Positions 17,006-25,399 of a stretch of 64,000 bases of DNA are shown here, one piece after another. Position numbers and translations under genes: made by a program. The stretch's first letter is position 1. Each line of letters starts with the position of its first letter. The notes under the pieces were generated by a model. That model saw only the letters and a program-made list of their open reading frames with translations, had not been told where the DNA came from and made no database searches. The DNA comes from Psychrobacillus sp042885655. GTDB taxonomy: Bacteria > Bacillota > Bacilli > Bacillales_A > Planococcaceae. The stretch lies in contig NZ_JBHVRO010000004.1 of the NCBI RefSeq assembly GCF_042885655.1, forward strand, positions 62,001 through 126,000. The letters are read 5' to 3'.

Positions 17006-17814
17006 GCGAAAACGATTCTATCATGAGCCCAGAATATAAAGAAGCGATAACAAACTTATTATTCCAACTGGCGGACGATGATTTTTTGTATTCCTACCGA
17101 GGATCTGAATGGCTCGGACTTGCTCCGCATATTGAGGAAGACGTCGCTTCATCATCTATTAGCCAAGACAGTATGGGGCATGCAGCAATGTACTACAAAC
17201 TCCTAGAAGATTTAGGAGTGGGTAATGCCGATGACCTTGCCCATTTGCGTAAGGCACATGAAAGAAGAAACAGTATTTTGACGGAGAGAGTGAACGGGGA
17301 AGGCTATTATATGGAAACACCTCAATATGATTGGGCCTATCAAGTGGTAAGAAGTTACTTTTACACGCAAGCGAAAAAAGTGAAAATTGATTCGTTAAGT
17401 GAAAGTTCTTATAGCCCAATTGCAGAAGCGGCTGTAAAAGTGAAAATGGAACTTTATTATCATAGATTACACTGGGAAACTTGGTTTAAACAATTACTAA
17501 GCTCTACGGATGTAGCAAAAAAGAAAATGAACGATGCAATAGAACTCGTTATGGGTGATTTTGGAGATGTATTTTCTTATGGAAACCAAAAACAAGCAAT
17601 TGAAACAAGTAGATTAATAGCTAGTGAGGAAATGTTGAAAGAAAAATGGAGAGCGGGTATTGAACCAGTATTTAGTTTTCTTCAAATGAAAGTGCCGACG
17701 ATTCCAGATCTGCCTACTAAAAACGGACGGAATGGCGAACATACAAAAGACTTGGATGAAGCATTACTTACGCTTTCTGAAGTTTACAAACTTGATTCAG
17801 TAGCAGTCTGGTAA
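17002..17814 (+). CDS. paaC: Phenylacetyl-CoA epoxidase structural subunit PaaC
   Basis: The ferritin-like but non-catalytic partner of PaaA, 270 residues, with 'LADDDFLYSYRGSEWLGLAPHIEEDVASSSISQDSMGHA' like N-terminal region and a 'MELYYHRLHWETWFKQLL' helix. It forms the core heterodimer with PaaA. Its start overlaps the paaB stop, and paaD follows after 26 bases. Confidence 0.93.
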   Translation: MSENDSIMSPEYKEAITNLLFQLADDDFLYSYRGSEWLGLAPHIEEDVASSSISQDSMGHAAMYYKLLEDLGVGNADDLAHLRKAHERRNSILTERVNGEGYYMETPQYDWAYQVVRSYFYTQAKKVKIDSLSESSYSPIAEAAVKVKMELYYHRLHWETWFKQLLSSTDVAKKKMNDAIELVMGDFGDVFSYGNQKQAIETSRLIASEEMLKEKWRAGIEPVFSFLQMKVPTIPDLPTKNGRNGEHTKDLDEALLTLSEVYKLDSVAVW

Positions 17815-17840
17815 TCCGAAGATGGAAAGAGGTGAGCTGA

Positions 17841-18341
17841 ATGACTGCATCTGTAGAAGTTTCTGTGGGCCGCGTATTGGAAGTACTTAAAAGTGTAAAT
17901 GATCCGGAAATTGATTCAATCAGCATAGTAGATCTTGGTATGGTGGGAGAAGTCACTACAGAAGGATATAACGTAAAAATAGTTCTACTTCCGACTTTTT
18001 TAGGGTGTCCTGCACTCGAAATTATCAAAATGAATACGATGAATGCTGTAAAAAAACTACCAGAAGTGAACGAAGTCGAAGTGGAATTCGTCTTTCATCC
18101 GCCGTGGACGTCTGACCGAATAACGGAACAAGGACATGTGAATTTAAGGAAGTTTGGAATTGCTCCTCCACCCCGTCATTTGGAAGAGGACGGCTCATGG
18201 CATGTCGATTGTGCGTATTGTGGATCTACTTATGTAACGATGGAAAATATTTTTGGACCGACAGCGTGCAGAAGTATTTTGTACTGTAAAAGCTGTAAAA
18301 ATGTTTTTGAAGCAATGAAACCTGTTTCTACATTAATGTGA
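17841..18341 (+). CDS. paaD: PaaD, iron-sulfur assembly protein for the epoxidase
   Basis: A 166-residue protein with an N-terminal MIP18/DUF59 domain ('SVNDPEIDSISIVDLGMVGEV', then 'FLGCPALE') and a C-terminal zinc-ribbon like part with two CxxC pairs ('DCAYCGST' and 'YCKSCKNVFEA'). PaaD is needed for maturation of the epoxidase system in other bacteria. Here the expected next gene, paaE, is absent and an EthD-like gene follows instead. Confidence 0.92.
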   Translation: MTASVEVSVGRVLEVLKSVNDPEIDSISIVDLGMVGEVTTEGYNVKIVLLPTFLGCPALEIIKMNTMNAVKKLPEVNEVEVEFVFHPPWTSDRITEQGHVNLRKFGIAPPPRHLEEDGSWHVDCAYCGSTYVTMENIFGPTACRSILYCKSCKNVFEAMKPVSTLM

Positions 18342-18357
18342 AGTGAGGAGAAGAAAA

Positions 18358-18660
18358 ATGGCTAAATTAATCGCGTTATACAAACATCCCGAAAACAAAG
18401 AGGCTTTTGATAATCATTATTTCAACGTGCACGCACCCCTTACGGCAAAAATTCCTGGTCTTCGAGAGATGAAAGTGACGAAAGTGACAGGATCTCCGAT
18501 GGGGGGAGAAGGAAAATACTATCTCACATGTGAGATGCATTACGATAGTTTGGATGCATTGCAAGAAGGCCTACGTTCACCTGAAGGAAGAGCATCTGGC
18601 AAGGACTTGATGGGATTTGCAGGCGATCTTGTTACATTAATGATCGGTGAGGAAGCGTAA
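18358..18660 (+). CDS. EthD family small protein in the paa operon
   Basis: A 100-residue dimeric alpha/beta-barrel type protein beginning 'MAKLIALYKHPENKEAFDNHYFNVHAPL' like EthD proteins, with the family's His-rich 'HYFNVHAPLTAKIPGL' segment near 22-37. The in-frame start at 18343 is possible, but ATG 18358 has GAGGAGAAG at good spacing. It overlaps the next gene (TAATG). It occupies the usual place of paaE. A role with an unstable pathway intermediate is only a guess. Confidence 0.8.
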   Translation: MAKLIALYKHPENKEAFDNHYFNVHAPLTAKIPGLREMKVTKVTGSPMGGEGKYYLTCEMHYDSLDALQEGLRSPEGRASGKDLMGFAGDLVTLMIGEEA

Positions 18661-19436
18661 TGAACAGTTTCGAATTCATTGAAACTTCCTTAACGGGAAA
18701 CGTAGGGGTTATTGAACTAAATCGTCCCCGGCAGTTAAACTCATTGAATCGGAAAATGGTAAATGAAATTGTCGTTGCGATGGAAGGATTTGACCAAGAT
18801 GAAAAAGTTCGGGTTATCGTACTTACCGGTAAAGGGCGTGCTTTTTCAGCGGGAGCAGATATAGATGAAATGATGGATGATAATCCAATTAGCCTGGAAC
18901 AATTAAATCAGTTTGCTGATTGGGATCGTTTTTCACTCATAAAAAAACCAATTATAGGTGCGGTAAAAGGGTTCGTTTTCGGAGGTGGATTTGAGCTTGC
19001 GCTTTGCTGTGATTTATTAATCGCTGCAAGCGGTACAGACTTTTCATTTCCAGAAGTTGGCCTCGGGGTGATGCCTGGGGCAGGAGGAACACAACGGCTG
19101 ACGAAACTTGCTGGACGTACAAAAGCATTGGAGTGGCTTTGGACTGGAGAGCGTATTTCTGCGGAAACGGCTCTTAAACACGCAGTAATCAATAAAATTG
19201 TTGCTTCTGAACTATTAATGGAAGAAACGATGAAATTCGCAGATCGACTTGCTAAACAGCCGCCTCTCTCATTGCGCCTCATTAAAGATTCGGTCAACAA
19301 AGCAGTGGATTACTCGTTATATGAAGGAATGCAATATGAACGAAAAAACTTCTACCTACTTTTCGGCACACAAGACCAAAAAGAAGGTATGAATGCATTT
19401 GTAGAAAAAAGAAAACCGAATTATCAAGGGAAGTAA
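18660..19436 (+). CDS. paaF: Enoyl-CoA hydratase PaaF-like
   Basis: A 258-residue crotonase. Oxyanion-hole segments are 'GRAFSAGADIDEM' (about 61-73) and 'GFVFGGGFELALCCDLLIA' (about 104-122); 'FPEVGLGVMPGAGGTQRL' carries both catalytic-type acidic positions, as in true hydratases. In the paa route PaaF hydrates 2,3-dehydroadipyl-CoA to 3-hydroxyadipyl-CoA. It lies between the EthD-like gene and paaG in one operon. Confidence 0.82.
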   Translation: MNSFEFIETSLTGNVGVIELNRPRQLNSLNRKMVNEIVVAMEGFDQDEKVRVIVLTGKGRAFSAGADIDEMMDDNPISLEQLNQFADWDRFSLIKKPIIGAVKGFVFGGGFELALCCDLLIAASGTDFSFPEVGLGVMPGAGGTQRLTKLAGRTKALEWLWTGERISAETALKHAVINKIVASELLMEETMKFADRLAKQPPLSLRLIKDSVNKAVDYSLYEGMQYERKNFYLLFGTQDQKEGMNAFVEKRKPNYQGK

Positions 19437-19448
19437 GGAGGTTGTTAC

Positions 19449-20222
19449 ATGTTTGAAACGATTCGTTATGACGTTAAAGACGGTATTGCATGGCTTTATT
19501 TAAATAGACCGGAAAAATTGAATGCATTTATCGCACAAATGAATCGGGAAGTGAAAGACGCGATTAAAGTCGCTACGTTTGATGAACAAGTTCGTTGTAT
19601 TGTCATTTCAGGCGAAGGACGGGCATTTTGTTCTGGTCAGGATTTAGCAGAAGTCGATGAGAATATGGATCATGGTCAAGTGTTAAGAGACCACTACGGA
19701 CCGATGATTAAGCAAATTAGACAATGTGAAAAACCAATTGTCGCAGCGGTCAATGGGGTAGCCGCCGGAGCAGGATTCAGCCTAGCGCTCGCTTGTGACT
19801 TCCGACTTGTTTCGGAACGTGCCAGTTTTTTGAATGCTTTCATACATGTTGGCCTCATTCCAGATTCGGGTAATCTTTATTATTTAACACAGTTAGTTGG
19901 TCAGTCTAAAGCTGCAGAGCTATCCATCTTGGGAGAAAAAGTGACAGCTGCTGATTCAGTAGCAATGGGATTAGCGAACAGACTAATTCAATTAGAAACT
20001 TGGGAAGAAGACGTTGCCGCATTTGCAGCAAATCTTGCCGCTTTGCCAACAAAAGCAATTGGATTAATCAAGCGTTCCTTGAAAGCGGTTGCGGAACTTT
20101 CTTTTGAAGACTACTTGGAGCAAGAAGCACAAGGGCAGCGAATCGCTGGTCTAACAAATGATCATCGAGAAGGTGTCCGTGCATTTATGGAAAAAAGAAA
20201 ACCTGTTTTTTCAGGAAAATAA
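19449..20222 (+). CDS. paaG: PaaG-like 1,2-epoxyphenylacetyl-CoA isomerase
   Basis: A 257-residue crotonase. The second active-site region reads 'FLNAFIHVGLIPDSGNLYYL', with Asp in the isomerase position instead of the hydratase Glu pair, as in PaaG. It has 'GRAFCSGQDLAEV' and 'GVAAGAGFSLALACDFRL' oxyanion segments. PaaG turns the ring epoxide into oxepin-CoA and also shifts double bonds later in the pathway. Start ATG 19449 has an AAGGAGG site; paaF ends 12 bases earlier. Confidence 0.85.
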   Translation: MFETIRYDVKDGIAWLYLNRPEKLNAFIAQMNREVKDAIKVATFDEQVRCIVISGEGRAFCSGQDLAEVDENMDHGQVLRDHYGPMIKQIRQCEKPIVAAVNGVAAGAGFSLALACDFRLVSERASFLNAFIHVGLIPDSGNLYYLTQLVGQSKAAELSILGEKVTAADSVAMGLANRLIQLETWEEDVAAFAANLAALPTKAIGLIKRSLKAVAELSFEDYLEQEAQGQRIAGLTNDHREGVRAFMEKRKPVFSGK

Positions 20223-20236
20223 GGAGAGCTGAGCAC

Positions 20237-21754
20237 ATGACAACAATTGGTGAAAACAAAATGGAGCAAGAAGCGATGAAACGGGAATTTTATCATTTGA
20301 TTATTAACGGAGAAAAAGTAAAAAGCAGTACAGGAGAAACGATTAAGACATTTAATCCGGCAACAGGTGAACTTGTAGCGGAAGTTGCAAAAGCTTCAAA
20401 AGAAGATGCTGAAAAAGCCGTTGCCGCTGCTCGTGATGCGTTTGATAATGGCAAGTGGAAAAAGTCAACAATTGGTCGTCGTGCGCAAGTATTGAATAAA
20501 ATTGCGGCAATAATGCGTGCTCGTTTCAATGAACTTGTTGAATTGGAAATTCTTGATACTGGAAAATCTCTTCACGCAGCGCAAGGTCAAGTTTCACAAG
20601 CAATTGAGGATTTTGAGTTTTATGCTGGTGCAATTGTTGGTCACCGCGGAACAGTTAACAATGTCCCTGGACAATTCCACAACTACACAGAGAAGGAGCC
20701 TGTTGGTGTTTGCGCGCAAATCATACCATGGAATTACCCACTCATGATGGCAGCTTGGAAAATCGCTCCTGCTATTGCAGTAGGTTGTTCTGTAATTGTG
20801 AAGCCGGCATCACTTACTCCACTTACTGCTATTATTCTTGGGGAAATTTGTCTTGAAGCAGGTGTTCCAGCAGGCGTAGTAAATGTTCTTCCAGGCTCGG
20901 GATCTGACATCGGGAACTTTTTAGTGGAACATCCGCAAGTTGATAAAGTAGCATTCACTGGTTCAACCCCTATTGGGAAAGATATTATGGGCAAGGCCTC
21001 TCAAACGTTAAAACGGGTTACTCTTGAGCTTGGTGGAAAATCACCGAATCTTGTATTTGAAGATGCGGATATTGAAGCTGCAGTAGATGGCTCTTTATTT
21101 GGTATTTTCTACAACTCAGGTCAATCATGTGAAGCCCGTTCTCGTTTATATGTTCACGAAGACATTTATGATGAATTCATGAGCAAGTTTGTTGAAAAAA
21201 CGAAAAAACTACAGCTAGGAAATCCATTTGATAAAGATACTCATGTCGGCGCTATTATAGATCAAGGTCAACTGGATACAATCGATGGTTACGTTCAATC
21301 TGCTCGAAAGGAAGGGGCAGAAATTCTTGTTGGAGGTAATGTTGCAAAGCCAGAAGGATACGGAAATGGATTCTGGTATGAGCCGACGATAATTGCAAAC
21401 GTAGATCACAATATTACGGTTGTTAAAGAAGAAATTTTCGGTCCAGTTGTCGTTGTGATGAAATTTAAAGATGAAAAAGAAGCTATAAGACTAGCGAACG
21501 ATACTGAGTTTGGGTTAGGTTCAGCGATTTGGTCAAAAGATGGTGCACGTGCAACACGTGTTGCAAATCAGATCCAGGCAGGAATTGTTATGGTAAACTG
21601 TCCATTTTCTGCATTCCCTGGGACACCATTTGGTGGTTATAAGCAATCTGGTTTCGGACGCGAGTTATGTATCGAGACACTAGATCTATACTCTGAAACG
21701 AAGAGCATTCTAGCATACTATGGCAGTCGTCCACTAAATCCGTTCGGACTGTAA
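20237..21754 (+). CDS. NAD(P)+-dependent aldehyde dehydrogenase in the paa operon
   Basis: A 505-residue ALDH with 'IIPWNYPL' (cofactor/catalytic Asn), 'KPASLTPLTA', 'GSTPIGKDI', catalytic Glu in 'TLELGGKSPN', nucleophile Cys in 'NSGQSCEARSRL' and 'EEIFGPVV'. It resembles betaine-aldehyde/phenylacetaldehyde type ALDHs and has no hydratase domain, so it is not a full PaaZ. Its place between paaG and paaH suggests it oxidises the ring-opened semialdehyde of the paa pathway; phenylacetaldehyde oxidation is the alternative. Confidence 0.85.
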   Translation: MTTIGENKMEQEAMKREFYHLIINGEKVKSSTGETIKTFNPATGELVAEVAKASKEDAEKAVAAARDAFDNGKWKKSTIGRRAQVLNKIAAIMRARFNELVELEILDTGKSLHAAQGQVSQAIEDFEFYAGAIVGHRGTVNNVPGQFHNYTEKEPVGVCAQIIPWNYPLMMAAWKIAPAIAVGCSVIVKPASLTPLTAIILGEICLEAGVPAGVVNVLPGSGSDIGNFLVEHPQVDKVAFTGSTPIGKDIMGKASQTLKRVTLELGGKSPNLVFEDADIEAAVDGSLFGIFYNSGQSCEARSRLYVHEDIYDEFMSKFVEKTKKLQLGNPFDKDTHVGAIIDQGQLDTIDGYVQSARKEGAEILVGGNVAKPEGYGNGFWYEPTIIANVDHNITVVKEEIFGPVVVVMKFKDEKEAIRLANDTEFGLGSAIWSKDGARATRVANQIQAGIVMVNCPFSAFPGTPFGGYKQSGFGRELCIETLDLYSETKSILAYYGSRPLNPFGL

Positions 21755-21756
21755 AT

Positions 21757-21881
21757 AGAAAAGCGCAAGCGCCTATATCTGCCCCGACAGGCAAATGGGG
21801 AAAAGCGAGGAGGCAGCTCCCTAGCCACCACAGCTTTTTCACATTTGACCCCGAGGGGCAAGGCGCTGGAGTCTGGACAGA
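21757..21881. repeat. GC-rich intergenic repeat, 'AAGCGCCT' type
   Basis: A block with inverted ends AAGCGCCT (21767-21774) and AGGCGCT (21861-21867) and inner 'CCCCGACAGGC', 'GACCCCGAGGGGC' pieces. It is of a different type from the blocks at 4034 and 25148 and resembles short repeats common between genes in Bacillales. No coding capacity. Confidence 0.6.
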
Positions 21882-21930
21882 TACTACAGAGAAAAGTTTA
21901 TGCTTTCTTATGTAAAAATAGAGTAGGATT

Positions 21931-21960
21931 ACGGACAGGGATTATTAGAACCCTGTCCGT
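21931..21960 (+). terminator. Hairpin between aldehyde dehydrogenase and paaH
   Basis: Perfect 10-bp arms ACGGACAGGG and CCCTGTCCGT with a 10-base loop, followed by a pyrimidine-rich tail CTTCTTTC. It probably reduces read-through into paaHJ. Confidence 0.6.
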
Positions 21961-21988
21961 CTTCTTTCATTATCAAAGGAGGATAACG

Positions 21989-22861
21989 ATGATTAACCAT
22001 ATTGTAATTATAGGTTCAGGTGTGATGGGGAGAGGAATCGCTTATGTAGGATCGGTTGGTGGATATGCTGTGACCCTAGTCGATAATAATGATTCTGCAT
22101 TACAAAATGCGAAACAAGAAATAGATAGCATTTTTGAGAAAGGTGTTAAGCTTGGAAAAATTTCATCTAAACAAGCGGAACAATCCCGTAGAAATTTGAC
22201 TTATGAAAGCGACCTTGAAAAAGCGTCTAGTATTGCGGACTTAATTATTGAAGCAGTTCCTGAAAAGATGGAAATTAAAAAACAAGTGTTTGAAACGATA
22301 GAAGAATATGCTCCAGCTCATTGTTATTTTGCTACGAATACTTCAACGATGAGCCCAACGGAAATAGCTTCTTTTGGTAAACGTCCTGAGAAAACAATAG
22401 CAATGCACTTTTTTAACCCAGTACATAAAATGCCTCTTGTCGAAATTGTTCGGGGATTAGAAACGAGTAATGAGACGGCAGAATTAATTAGAGAAGTAGC
22501 TGTACAAATGGGTAAAGAAACTGTCGTCATAAATGAATTTCCTGGGTTCGTAACGAGCCGGATAAGCGCACTAGTTGGCAACGAAGCATTTTACATGCTT
22601 CAAGAAGGGCTAGGCACACCCGAAGAAATTGATAAAGCAATAAAGCTAGGGTTAAATTACCCAATGGGACCGTTCGAACTTGTAGATTTAGTCGGACTTG
22701 ATACGCGGTTGAATAACTTGAAATATTTACACGAAAAGCTTGGGGAGAAGTATCGTCCAGCACCTCTACTAGAGCAATATGTCAAAGCGGGGCGACTTGG
22801 AAGAAAGACTGGTAAGGGTGTATACGACTATACAACTGGGGAAGAGTTGGTGACGAAATGA
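21989..22861 (+). CDS. paaH: 3-Hydroxyacyl-CoA dehydrogenase PaaH
   Basis: A 290-residue enzyme of the Hbd type: NAD-binding 'IVIIGSGVMGRGIAYVGSVGGY' at the N-terminus, 'TNTSTMSPTEIA', catalytic His in 'KTIAMHFFNPVHKMPLVEIV' and the C-terminal 'NYPMGPFELVDLVGLD' segment. It oxidises 3-hydroxyadipyl-CoA. An in-frame extension to 21845 runs through repeat and terminator sequence and is rejected; ATG 21989 has AAAGGAGG. It overlaps paaJ by four bases. Confidence 0.92.
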   Translation: MINHIVIIGSGVMGRGIAYVGSVGGYAVTLVDNNDSALQNAKQEIDSIFEKGVKLGKISSKQAEQSRRNLTYESDLEKASSIADLIIEAVPEKMEIKKQVFETIEEYAPAHCYFATNTSTMSPTEIASFGKRPEKTIAMHFFNPVHKMPLVEIVRGLETSNETAELIREVAVQMGKETVVINEFPGFVTSRISALVGNEAFYMLQEGLGTPEEIDKAIKLGLNYPMGPFELVDLVGLDTRLNNLKYLHEKLGEKYRPAPLLEQYVKAGRLGRKTGKGVYDYTTGEELVTK

Positions 22862-24063
22862 GAGAAGTTGTCATTGTGGATGCTGTCCGTACGCCTATCG
22901 GAAGATATAATGGTGCCTTAAAAGATGTGCGACCGGATGATTTAGGAGCTATCGTTATTAAAGCACTTGTTGATCGAAATCCTAAGCTTTCCCCAGAAAA
23001 AATTGAAGAAGTAGTTTTCGGAAATGCAAATCAAGCGGGTGAAGATAATCGGAACGTTGCACGAATGTCTGGATTGTTAGCTGGCTTACCAGTCGAAGTC
23101 GCAGGCACGACTATTAACCGTCTGTGTGGGTCGGGACTTGACGCTATCATGTACGCAGCTAGAGCAATTGCAGTCGGTGAAGGAGATATTTACATTGCAG
23201 GGGGTACTGAAAGTATGACTCGTGCCCCACTTGTTATGGCAAAGCCAGATAAAGAATTTCCGCGTGGCAATATGGAACTGCTAGATACAACGATTGGCTG
23301 GCGTTTTACAAATAAAAAACTAAAAGAAATGTACGGTGTAGACACGATGCCGCAAACAGCAGAAAACGTTGCACAGAGGTATCATATAACTCGGCAAGAT
23401 CAGGATTTATTTGCTTTCGAAAGTCAGCAACGTGCAAAAAAAGCAATAGAAGAAAATCGTTTTGCTGAAGAAATTGTTCCTGTTATCTATAAGGACCGAA
23501 AAGGCAATGAAATCATTGTAGATCAAGATGAACATCCACGTCCTGATACTACGCTTGAGAAACTTGGAAAACTAAAACCATTATTTGAAGGCGGTACCGT
23601 TACGGCAGGCAACGCTTCAGGTGTAAATGACGGTGCGGCTGCTTTACTACTGATGAGTGCCGAAAAAGCGAAAGAATTGAATTTAAAGCCTTTAGCAAAA
23701 TATGTTACGGGAGCGACTGCGGGACTTGAACCTTCTGTTATGGGGCTAGGGCCAATTTTTGCTTCTAGAAAAGCTTTGAACCGTGCAGGATTGTCAACTA
23801 AAGACATTGGACTCGTAGAATTGAACGAAGCATTTGCTTCCCAATCACTGGAGTGCATACGCCAGTTAGACTTAGATACTGAAAAAGTAAACGTCAATGG
23901 CGGAGCAATCGCATTTGGACACCCCTTAGGTGCAAGTGGTGCTCGCATTGTTACAACACTTTTATATGAAATGAAGAAAAAAGACGTTCAGTTCGGATTA
24001 GCCACGATGTGCATTGGTGTAGGGCAGGGAATTGCAACGATTTTTGAACGTATACCAGAATAA
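22858..24063 (+). CDS. paaJ: 3-Oxoadipyl-CoA thiolase PaaJ
   Basis: A 401-residue degradative thiolase with nucleophile Cys in 'INRLCGSGLDAIMYAA' (about 90), 'GGTESMTRAPLVM', 'NEAFASQSL', catalytic His in 'AFGHPLGASGAR' and second Cys in 'TMCIGVGQG'. It cleaves 3-oxoadipyl-CoA to acetyl-CoA and succinyl-CoA and may also act at the earlier dehydrosuberyl-CoA step. Translationally coupled to paaH (ATGA). Confidence 0.92.
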   Translation: MREVVIVDAVRTPIGRYNGALKDVRPDDLGAIVIKALVDRNPKLSPEKIEEVVFGNANQAGEDNRNVARMSGLLAGLPVEVAGTTINRLCGSGLDAIMYAARAIAVGEGDIYIAGGTESMTRAPLVMAKPDKEFPRGNMELLDTTIGWRFTNKKLKEMYGVDTMPQTAENVAQRYHITRQDQDLFAFESQQRAKKAIEENRFAEEIVPVIYKDRKGNEIIVDQDEHPRPDTTLEKLGKLKPLFEGGTVTAGNASGVNDGAAALLLMSAEKAKELNLKPLAKYVTGATAGLEPSVMGLGPIFASRKALNRAGLSTKDIGLVELNEAFASQSLECIRQLDLDTEKVNVNGGAIAFGHPLGASGARIVTTLLYEMKKKDVQFGLATMCIGVGQGIATIFERIPE

Positions 24064-24086
24064 GAAGTTGAATAAGGCTGCCCTTC

Positions 24087-24105
24087 AAGAGTCAGTACTC
24101 TTTTT
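24087..24105 (+). terminator. Weak hairpin after paaJ
   Basis: Short arms AAGAGT and ACTCTT around CAGT, then a T run. It may only attenuate transcription into the next crotonase gene. Confidence 0.4.
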
Positions 24106-24168
24106 AAACATAAAGGAAGAGTAACAGAGAGAGTGTGGTAGTCTTTTAATCGAAAAGGAGCTGACAAA

Positions 24169-24945
24169 ATGACAACTGTCTTACTAAGAAAAGAAAACAA
24201 TATTGCGTATGTCACTATTAATCGTGAAGATGCATTGAACTGTTTTAATTATGAAACATTGCATGAGCTTCAAAAAGTGGTTGATGCGATTTCGCTTGAT
24301 GCGGAAGTAAGAGTAGTCATTTTTACTGGAGCAGGTGACAAATCATTTAGTGCAGGTGCTGATTTAAAAGAGCGAAAAACATTGAAGGAAACAGAAGTTC
24401 GAAGAAATGTGAAAGCGATTCGTGATGTGTTCAACAACATTGCAAATCTCCCACAGCCGACGATTGCTGCTGTAAATGGATATGCATTCGGTGGTGGTTT
24501 TGAATTAATGATTGCATGTGATTTTTCCGTTGCAGCTGAAGGAGTGAAAATGGGTCTAACGGAAACGAGTTGGGCTATCATCCCAGGTGCGGGCGGGACG
24601 CAAAGACTTCCAAGGCTAGTTGGAGAAATGAAAGCGAAGGAACTAATCTTCACTTCAAGGAAATTCACAGCAGAAGAAGGAGTTCACCTTGGGGTAGTTT
24701 TGAAAACTGCGAAGAAAGAAAACCTTCTTGAGGTTTGTGAACAACTTGCATATGAAATGATGGGAAATGGTCCTGTGGCGATTAAGCAAGCAAAATATGC
24801 AATTACGCAAGGGATGAATACCGATTTGCAAACTGGACTCGCAATTGAATCTAAGGCATACGAATTAACAATTCCAACAGTAGATCGAATGGAAGCACTA
24901 CACGCATTCAGCGAGAAAAGAAAACCAATCTTCTTAGGGAAGTAA
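24169..24945 (+). CDS. Enoyl-CoA hydratase/isomerase family protein
   Basis: A third crotonase of the locus, 258 residues, with 'DKSFSAGADLKERK', 'GYAFGGGFELMIACDFSVA' and 'TETSWAIIPGAGGTQRLPRL' (both acidic hydratase positions present). The 'ADLKERK' motif is typical of AUH/methylglutaconyl-type and general hydratases. It could hydrate a paa intermediate or act in fatty or branched-chain acid oxidation. Start ATG 24169 has AAAGGAGC. The exact substrate is open. Confidence 0.8.
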   Translation: MTTVLLRKENNIAYVTINREDALNCFNYETLHELQKVVDAISLDAEVRVVIFTGAGDKSFSAGADLKERKTLKETEVRRNVKAIRDVFNNIANLPQPTIAAVNGYAFGGGFELMIACDFSVAAEGVKMGLTETSWAIIPGAGGTQRLPRLVGEMKAKELIFTSRKFTAEEGVHLGVVLKTAKKENLLEVCEQLAYEMMGNGPVAIKQAKYAITQGMNTDLQTGLAIESKAYELTIPTVDRMEALHAFSEKRKPIFLGK

Positions 24946-25147
24946 TCAGTGTACTGTATTCGAGAATTGTTTTTAAACAGATAATAAGGACCAAGTATTA
25001 AGTTAAGGGTATCTTGGCTTGAAATAATTTTGCATATCACCATTATTTAGTCTTTCTATTGTGAGAAGCTTGATATGTGGTTTTCATAGAGACAAAAAGT
25101 AGAGGGGAATTTCCACGATTTCCTCCCTACCATTTCAATCATTCTAG

Positions 25148-25260
25148 AAAATCGTTGACAAAGGCGACACTCCTGCGGGAACAGCGGTAGCCGAAGACAC
25201 CGCAGCCCAGCGGGGGAGTATAAGGCACGCCCGCGGAAAGGGAGCAATTTCAACGATTTT
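25148..25260. repeat. GC-rich intergenic repeat with inverted ends
   Basis: Bounded by inverted ends AAAATCGTTGA and TCAACGATTTT, with inner 'GGCGACACTCCTGCGGGAA' and 'GCCCGCGGAAAGGGAGC'. Its closest relative is at 28245. It occupies the middle of the 454-base gap 24946-25399; the rest is AT-rich and includes the paaX leader, with one ATAACA half-site at 25328. Confidence 0.75.
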
Positions 25261-25399
25261 CTTATTTATTGGACAACCACAACTCATAAAGTCGAATTAC
25301 CCTAAATGTAGGGGTCTTTACTTTCTTATAACAAAATAATGAAAGAAGAAAAGAAGCGTGATATATTGTTAGGTAGGAAAAAAGAAAGAGTGAGTCTAT

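Noticed and set aside
21845..21988. N-terminal extension of paaH
   Set aside because: It runs through repeat and terminator sequence, while ATG 21989 has a strong ribosome site and gives the normal family length.
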